Position numbers and translations under genes: made by a program
In this document: one piece after another, positions 58,101 through 64,000 of the stretch
Layout of the letters: the number at the start of each line of letters is the position of its first letter
How positions within the stretch are numbered: position 1 is the first letter of the stretch
The notes under the pieces: generated by a model
What the model was told of the DNA's origin: nothing
What the model saw: the letters and a program-made list of their open reading frames with translations, nothing else
Databases searched by the model: none
From: Centroberyx gerrardi
Lineage: Eukaryota > Chordata > Actinopteri > Beryciformes > Berycidae
Reading direction: 5' to 3'
Assembly: GCF_048128805.1 (NCBI RefSeq)
Contig: NC_136010.1
Location: forward strand, 22,395,980-22,459,979
Length of the DNA stretch: 64,000 nt

Positions 58101-61100
58101 TAGTTTTGTGTGAAACCACTCAGTGAACTACATCTCTCGTCTCGCACTATAAACGTCACCAACACCAACATGGAACGAAACATACGAAACACACAGGCAT
58201 TGCATTAACGTTAGCCCCCACTGTACTAAAACTATCCTAAACCAGTTTAAATCCGTTCTTACTGTCTACCTTCCAGGTTGTGTATAATACTACTGCTATC
58301 TGAGAGGGACTTAGCTTCAGCGGCTCTGGGTAGCTTGTGGAGAGAGAAAGTTATGACGTCACTTACGCGATTTTTGGGTATGTAGTCTTTCTAATTACGT
58401 ATTTTCACATACCGTCTATAACTTCAACAGTTTTACGACAAACTGCGACTTTCTTGACTTGCAAAATTATCTTTTAAATTGACAAAACATAATATGTGTA
58501 ATTCATGGCACAATTCAAACGGGATCAAACAATTATTTGTCTCTCCTCGTTGACTACCGTACATATTTTTTCCGAAATAAGGTCCCATGGTGGTCCACCG
58601 GAAGGGGAGGGACTTAGGCTCTCTATGGCTCACCGACAGTAGCCTCAATAGACCAGAATGCAATGCAACCAAGACATGTTGTTTTGAGTAAGGGGCATGG
58701 CCGCGATCATAGACACATCCCAATATTCACAAACTAGTTGGTTGTATATTTATATTTACTTAGTATAGAATTATATCCCTGAAATAACTTTTGGAGATAT
58801 TATTGATTCACCGCGTTCGCCGCCGATTCTCCATGTGAACGCGATAACTTAAAAACAGTTTTTATAAGAATCTTTTCTGATTTGGTATGGACATTGATGA
58901 CCCCTAGAGGAAGAACTCTATTGATTTTGATGTGTTTATGATTATTATAACTATTATTAATTAACTGATTAAATTCATGCCCATGCTATTTGGACCCATA
59001 TCTCACTAATGGTGCATTATATTGTATTGAAATTTGTCAAGAGAATTGTTCAGGCAATTATGGATATTTGTATGAAGTTTGAACTTCTGTGATTATTATT
59101 AATAAAATAACTTTCGGGGATATAATTAACTGGTTAACTTGATTAATTTGTGATATAAAAATAGTTACGGCATGCAAGCTTTATTATTATGAAGATTAGC
59201 CCAGAAGGAAACATTTTATTATTTGGCGAAATAAAAATAGTTGGGACATACAACCAATATAATTGGGAAGATTAACCCTGGAGTCTTATTGTGTGATTAT
59301 TGAATGGCTTTTTATTACATTTGGCATTTGACATATTACATTACATTTGGGGCCTTCGAGGATTGGGGAATTTCTGGGATATACCTGAACATTAATATGG
59401 GTGTTGACTTATTGAATTTGACGATTAAATACAAAGTAATTGGTTTAAAACAGTATTTCTACCTATTTTAAAATCTCGCTTTTATTTTGAAGGCTAAACG
59501 GCCAAACCGGAAGTCTTGTTTCTGCTAATTCGAGCTAGTCTTACCTATCAGGTCCAAGGAGGTTCTGGTCCTGTTAATATGTTAATATCCCATCCTGTTA
59601 ATATAGAACCTCCTTGGTGTTACCCAGAGCCATTGAGAGAGTTGCGTCAACGGAGGGTCAAAAACGCTACACGGTCACATGACGGTCACGTGGTTCATGT
59701 AGCTCCGATAGTTCCAAGCGTTCCATTTGAATCGATTTGAATCCATAGTTTTCTATGGGAACAGTATTAACAACCGCGACTTTGGGTATAATAAACAATA
59801 TGACAGCTGATTTAGAGTATTGTAAACTGACAGGTTAGATGTCTGTAATATTTACTATTTAATATTATGATTAAAAATTATCTCAAAATAGAAGATTAGA
59901 GTGATTAAGGCTTGGCACCTTTACTAGTCAATGATGTGTTGCTTTGGCTGCTAGCTGTTCACTGTGTTACATCCTAATGTAGCCTAATTTTATTATTATT
60001 ATTATTTACTTTTTTGCACTTTAAGATAACGTCACCAGAAGGTATGAATTGAATATCAATCCATCAAGATAGTCTCTTCAAGTGCTGTGAATCCACCAAC
60101 AACTGACAGCAGTAAGGGGCACTGAAAGATGTTCAGTTGTCATTGAAAGTTACTTGCGAGCGGTCTATTCAGTTTATGACCTAAAGTAAAAGCATTCCAC
60201 TGACACCAACAAAATCATCCTCATTTCACGTTTCTAAAGTACAGGCCCTAGACCTAGAAGAAGGTACTCATATTTAACTATTGAGGTGCATCAATGAACA
60301 TAGAGCATGAGTATGCCTACATAAAAAATATACTCTCTTACTCAGGTGTTACTAAGTCTATGGTAAGAGTCTTAGACAAAGAGTGAATAGGACTAGAATA
60401 AGTAATTTACAAGTCTGGTTAGATTATAAATGCAATTAAGCATGCTTTATTAATCTGACCCATCCACCAGATCCAGAATCAATATTAATACTACCAAAAT
60501 ATCAATATGTATAGCCTATCCATTAAGCTTAGCAATGTAGTGGTGAGTCAGGCAATGGGTTTTGGTGTAGGCTACGTTACTAGGGATGCAATCATATTGA
60601 TCTCTATTGATATTAGTAAACCAAGTTTTTAATTAGCCTACTTGTGTCAGATAATGGGCTATGGATACAAATCCATCGATCTCCATCGATGTTATTAGCT
60701 ATGCCTTGTCCTACCTTCTTTAACAGACACATTTTCAGAACAGTAGCAGACAAAATATATGTAAAAAGACTTTTATTTGGGAAACAAAAAGTGACAGAAT
60801 GTTCTACCCTATTAACATAAGAAGGACAAAACGTTACCATTACATCTTCACATATACTGGCATAAACAGCCAACGTTATAGTAATTTATCTTACCAATCA
60901 GAAATCAACCATCGTAAACAATAATATAGCCTAAATAGGCCTACATAATATGGTTAGCTTAGTTAACTAATAAATACATTTTCCGGCCCATAAACACGTT
61001 TACAGGCTTTTGTCTCCAATTTAAAACGCATGAAATTACAGAGAATTTAAGAGAACGTAACTTAACCTAAAACCAAATTGATTGCTAACATTAGTAGTTT

Positions 61101-62018
61101 AACGTTATTGTTTTGCTCTATTAATCTGTTTAAGATAACATAGTCAGATTAAATATATAAATTTGATTAAGTGGAATTAAACTGAAATGCTCTAAAACAT
61201 ATTGCTAACTCGATTCACATGTGATAAAAAGATAAGTAGCAAAAGTAAAACTGATTTTGAAGTTATTACCACTAAAAGCAGCAGTTGAAACACTGCTTCC
61301 CTGTGGCGATGCAGTTGCTAGCTCCGGCTGTTTGGAACTATTGAGGGTCTCCATGATCCGCCATTGCTGTAAAATAATTGGCCTGATGAAGTGAATGGAG
61401 GTGACGCAACTCTTTCTCTCAATGGCTCTGGTCTTACCTATCGAGGCCGGGGTGCGCGCAAACGTGACGTATTTTGAAATGACAGCTAGAGTGGCGATTT
61501 CAGCTAAATAATGGTGTAAATGTCAGTCTTTTCAAGTCAATTTGGGATCTGCTGGATTCAAGAGACTTGGGAGAGCTGCATGGAGCCATTTGGTGGTTAT
61601 TTTCTGTTATTTTTTGAAGTCTGAAGCATGGTCTGAAGACAGGTCTCCGGCAACTGCAGTTGTTTTGGAGAAAGCTGCATTGTACTTCTTCCAGGGATCT
61701 CTGGGACTGTTTTATGGACTAAGAAACTTTACCCGATTTTCTACTGGCATGGGTGTGAGTAGATAATGACTGAATTTTCATTTTTGGGTGAACTATTCCT
61801 TTAAGGGCACGTGCAGTAGAAACACACTCTCATTCCTTAGACTTACCTATGTAGAACATGTATGTAGTTGTGACGAAAGCCATGAGGAATATGCCGGTTG
61901 AGAACGACAGCATGCCGATGGTGATCAGAGTGTGATCACTGACCCATCGTGACATGACCATGGCACCCAGGAAGCTGGAGATGATAATGACGAAGCCGGA
62001 GGCATTTCCATAACCCAC
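54922..62018 (-). CDS. SLC46-family transporter, last four coding exons
   Basis: Major-facilitator transporter related to the proton-coupled folate transporter family. Visible exons on the minus strand are 62018-61847, 55852-55769, 55395-55239 and 55006-54922 (stop). They join in phase to 165 codons plus stop. Exon 1 of this set gives two membrane segments (GYGNASGFVIIISSFLGAMV; TIGMLSFSTGIFLMAF). The next reads ALIPMPIIRSLMSQQVQGSS, the family's PxxRSxLSKxV loop. The third gives IYQQSLSWFPGFVFILSS and IITILAIIP, and the last a charged cytosolic tail (RSGLAKRCSCQRETDEQDLL). The N-terminal two thirds lie beyond 64000. The 6-kb intron between 61846 and 55853 is full of transposons. Substrate is not predictable. 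It is convergent with the RBL gene, with about 0.7 kb between their 3' ends. Confidence 0.8.
55048..55071. repeat. (CAAA)n repeat
   Basis: Six ACAA units in the last intron of the SLC46 gene. Confidence 0.9.
55119..55166. repeat. (GT)n microsatellite
   Basis: About 24 GT units in the last intron of the SLC46 gene. Confidence 0.95.
55998..56125. repeat. Second copy of the 120-bp repeat at 45281
   Basis: Matches 45281-45400 apart from a few substitutions and a small insertion of A-rich sequence. Lies in the large SLC46 intron. Confidence 0.7.
56130..57885. other. No gene recognised (SLC46 intron)
   Basis: Only short frames and AT-rich sequence. The 69-aa frame near 57343-57552 does not resemble a protein I know. 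Confidence 0.4.
57891..58626. mobile_element. Foldback-type MITE with about 210-bp inverted repeats
   Basis: 57891-58110 (ATAGAGAGCCTAAGTCCC...) is the near-complement of 58423-58626 (...GGGACTTAGGCTCTCTAT), with roughly 310 bp between. Blocks such as GACAAATAATTGTTTGATCC and its complement match closely. No clear target duplication. It lies in the SLC46 intron. Confidence 0.75.
58627..59550. other. No gene recognised (SLC46 intron)
   Basis: AT-rich, no coding signal, no clear repeat ends. Confidence 0.4.
59554..59617. repeat. 13-bp perfect hairpin
   Basis: CCAAGGAGGTTCT (59554-59566) pairs with AGAACCTCCTTGG (59605-59617). The loop contains three CTGTTAATAT/GTTAATAT repeats. Confidence 0.85.
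59625..61430. mobile_element. hAT-like element in the SLC46 intron
   Basis: Ends CAGAGCCATTGAGAG followed by AGTTGCGTCA, inverted at the right end with a small length difference. Flanks are GTGTTACC (59617-59624) and GTCTTACC (61431-61438), a 7/8-matching 8-bp duplication. 1806 bp, no transposase seen. Confidence 0.7.
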
Positions 62019-62398
62019 CTTGGAAAGAGCACATGGGCGGGAATTATAACCGAGCACAAATCATGTTTCACAGGCCATCACATCCAATCCAGTGTATGCC
62101 ATTATGCAAATGTGTTATTAAGTTGAATACCAAGCATATTCACATTTTCTTAGTTCACTGTTATCACCATCTCTTCTAACCAATGAAAGGTGTCACCCAT
62201 TCAGTGATTTACTTCCCTGTTGTGCAGAGAAGGTTAGCGTCTCAGTGACAGTGAACAGTCGTCAATTGACCACATTTTTGAAAATTCACATTATTGTATT
62301 GTTGTGTCCCCAATTTCAGGTTTTCACTGAGGTGACACCTTCATTTTTCCTTGAAGAAAGGATGCTTATATATGGAGTTACTTATATTAGTATTTGTA
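62019..62398. other. No further SLC46 exon recognised
   Basis: Intron sequence 5' (minus strand) of the 62018-61847 exon. No further SLC46 exon found up to 64000. Confidence 0.4.
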
Positions 62399-62471
62399 TT
62401 TTGAAAGTGAAAAAAGTTTTGAAAGTGAAAAAAGTTTTGAAAGTGGAAAAAGTTTTAAAAGTGAAAAAAAG
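62399..62471. repeat. 18-bp tandem repeat, four units
   Basis: Unit TTTTGAAAGTGAAAAAAG, slightly varied. It is followed at 62520-62580 by CATTCAAATCTTTT-type repeats that continue beyond the hAT element at 63908. Confidence 0.9.
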
Positions 62472-62582
62472 TTTCCAGTTTTTCGATTCTTCTCCTTTCA
62501 CTTACATTGTCCTTTTTTCATTAATTCAAATCTTTTTTCATCCATTCAAATCTCTTTTATTCATTCAAATCTTCCTTTTCAT

Positions 62583-63899
62583 TAGGGCTGTCGCAATAAC
62601 TGCAATATTGCAATACCGCGCTATAGACAAGCCAACCGCGGTGGATGGCAAGCAACCGCCACAACCGCTAGACTAGGCACTTCTTGTTTTACACTTCAAT
62701 GCGTGTGTACTGAATATTAAATAAATTCATAATGGAAACAATAAGAGTGTATTGTTTCCCACCAACAGCGTTTACATGGAGCCTTTTAATCAGAATAGTA
62801 GCCCAATCAAAATAAAAATGCCTCATATAAACGCCTCAATCAGAATAAACTGGCCGATCCAAATGAAATTTCATTCCGTTTGAGAGGGGTGGTTTAACCC
62901 TTTCATAATCCGGTCGATGGATAAAATTTCATCATGTAAACACTCATTCCGATCACTTTCTTTATCTCGCCTCTTTCTGCACATGCTCGCGCATTTAACG
63001 TAAGTCACATCAATTACGTAACCCTTTTTTTCCAGGAGGATTTGAATGGATGTGCTTGTTATTAACCCCAGGGCGCTCGGGCTTGATGTAGGCGGTGCAG
63101 CCCGTTTTTATATCAAGTCCTGACTCCGCCTCTCCGGGCCAGTTTCGGTTTACAGCGGTGAAAATTACAAATGCACCCAATCATTGCGGGGGCAAAACAA
63201 AACGTCTTTTTCTGACACGAGTCGTATGTTGATAAAACTGTTGCTTCATCAGAAAGAACAGCAGTAAAGAAATAACCGACGCAGGTCCATCTTTTAAAAA
63301 TGTAAGCCCATGTTAGAGTGCTGGATTCAGTGTTTTGCGCATGTCAGAAACTTTTATTCTGATTACATACTGTGGAGCATGTAAACGCACATCTTAACAT
63401 CTTGCGATCGTTATATTTAGCGCTCATGTAAACACTTGCATAGCAATGTTCCTTCGGAATGATTTCATTCAGAATTTAAAAAAATGTCTCATGTAACCGT
63501 AGTCCAACTTGGCGACTTTGTCACTAGATTTAGCAACTTTTAAGAACCCCCTGGCGACTTTATTTCTGAAAAGCGACTAGCGACAAATCTGGCGACTTTT
63601 TCTGACCATGGGGAACAATGTTAAAGTGTTGAATCCCAAAGCATTTGCCAATAAATTGGTTCGGCTGATGCCGGTTTGCTCTACTTACTTGTCATCCAGA
63701 GAGGTCTGATGATCACAGCGCTTCCCACACACAGCGTAGCCCCCCTCCCTCCGCTGCGAGCGGAGACTGTAAATTATATATTGATATGCAAATTAGCATG
63801 TGACGTCATCCGGCGACTTCTTATCGCATACACCGCATACCGCGCTGTTGAGCCACCCTAAATCACCGCAGGGGAAATTCCTCCACCGCAACAGCCCTA
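62583..63899. mobile_element. hAT element with perfect 8-bp TSD
   Basis: Ends TAGGGCTGTCGC and, complemented, TAGGGCTGTTGC. Flanked by CTTTTCAT at 62575-62582 and 63900-63907. It contains other repeats: a TTTACATGGAGCC...CATGTAAAC element (about 62770-63490) and a piece (63500-63770) related to the hAT at 36545. No transposase. Confidence 0.8.
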
Positions 63900-64000
63900 C
63901 TTTTCATGAATCCAAATCTTTTTGGCCCTGTTTTGCTGTGGGTGGAGTGTAGAGAGTTGGCGCCGAGACAGGTGAATGACAGGTCACTTGCAAAGTAAAG

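Overview
This window looks like teleost fish nuclear DNA. It has spliced genes with GT-AG introns, abundant (CA)n/(GT)n and (TC)n arrays, fish-type non-LTR retrotransposons (L2, Rex1/CR1-like, L1, Tx1), many hAT-type elements and solo LTRs. No bacterial gene organisation is visible. All exon models below were built by hand from splice sites and phase; none comes from a search.

Five host loci can be supported. (1) A rhamnose-binding lectin (RBL, SUEL-type) gene on the minus strand at 105-7848. Its signal peptide and almost two carbohydrate-recognition domains (CRDs) are present, and its last exon lies off the left edge. (2) A truncated RBL copy at 18309-19189 (-). (3) A complete eight-exon DNase I-family gene at 27149-30279 (-), encoding 310 aa with all catalytic motifs and a hydrophobic C-terminal tail. 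(4) A complete eight-exon, two-CRD RBL gene at 48986-53522 (+), encoding 221 aa. (5) The last four coding exons of an SLC46-family transporter at 54922-62018 (-), whose 5' part lies beyond the right edge.

Layout. 1-12 kb and 18.5-28.3 kb are two copies of one ancestral RBL-to-DNase segment that decayed reciprocally: the left copy keeps the RBL and only a DNase tail, the right copy keeps the DNase and only an RBL tail. Between them (12-18.3 kb) lie LINE fragments and a probable CACTA element. 19.2-25.4 kb is filled by an L2 fragment and an L1 carrying a solo LTR. 30.7-47.7 kb holds three copies, in +/-/+ orientation, of a unit from upstream of the DNase gene. These copies are broken by nested LINE, hAT, Harbinger-like, Tx1 and LTR insertions, and several have an empty site in a sister copy. 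48.9-62 kb holds the intact RBL and SLC46 genes in convergent orientation. 62.5-63.9 kb is a hAT element with a perfect 8-bp target duplication.

The host genes suggest secreted or surface proteins: sugar-binding lectins and a DNase that is secreted or membrane-anchored. A joint role in mucosal or innate defence is inference from family knowledge and linkage only.
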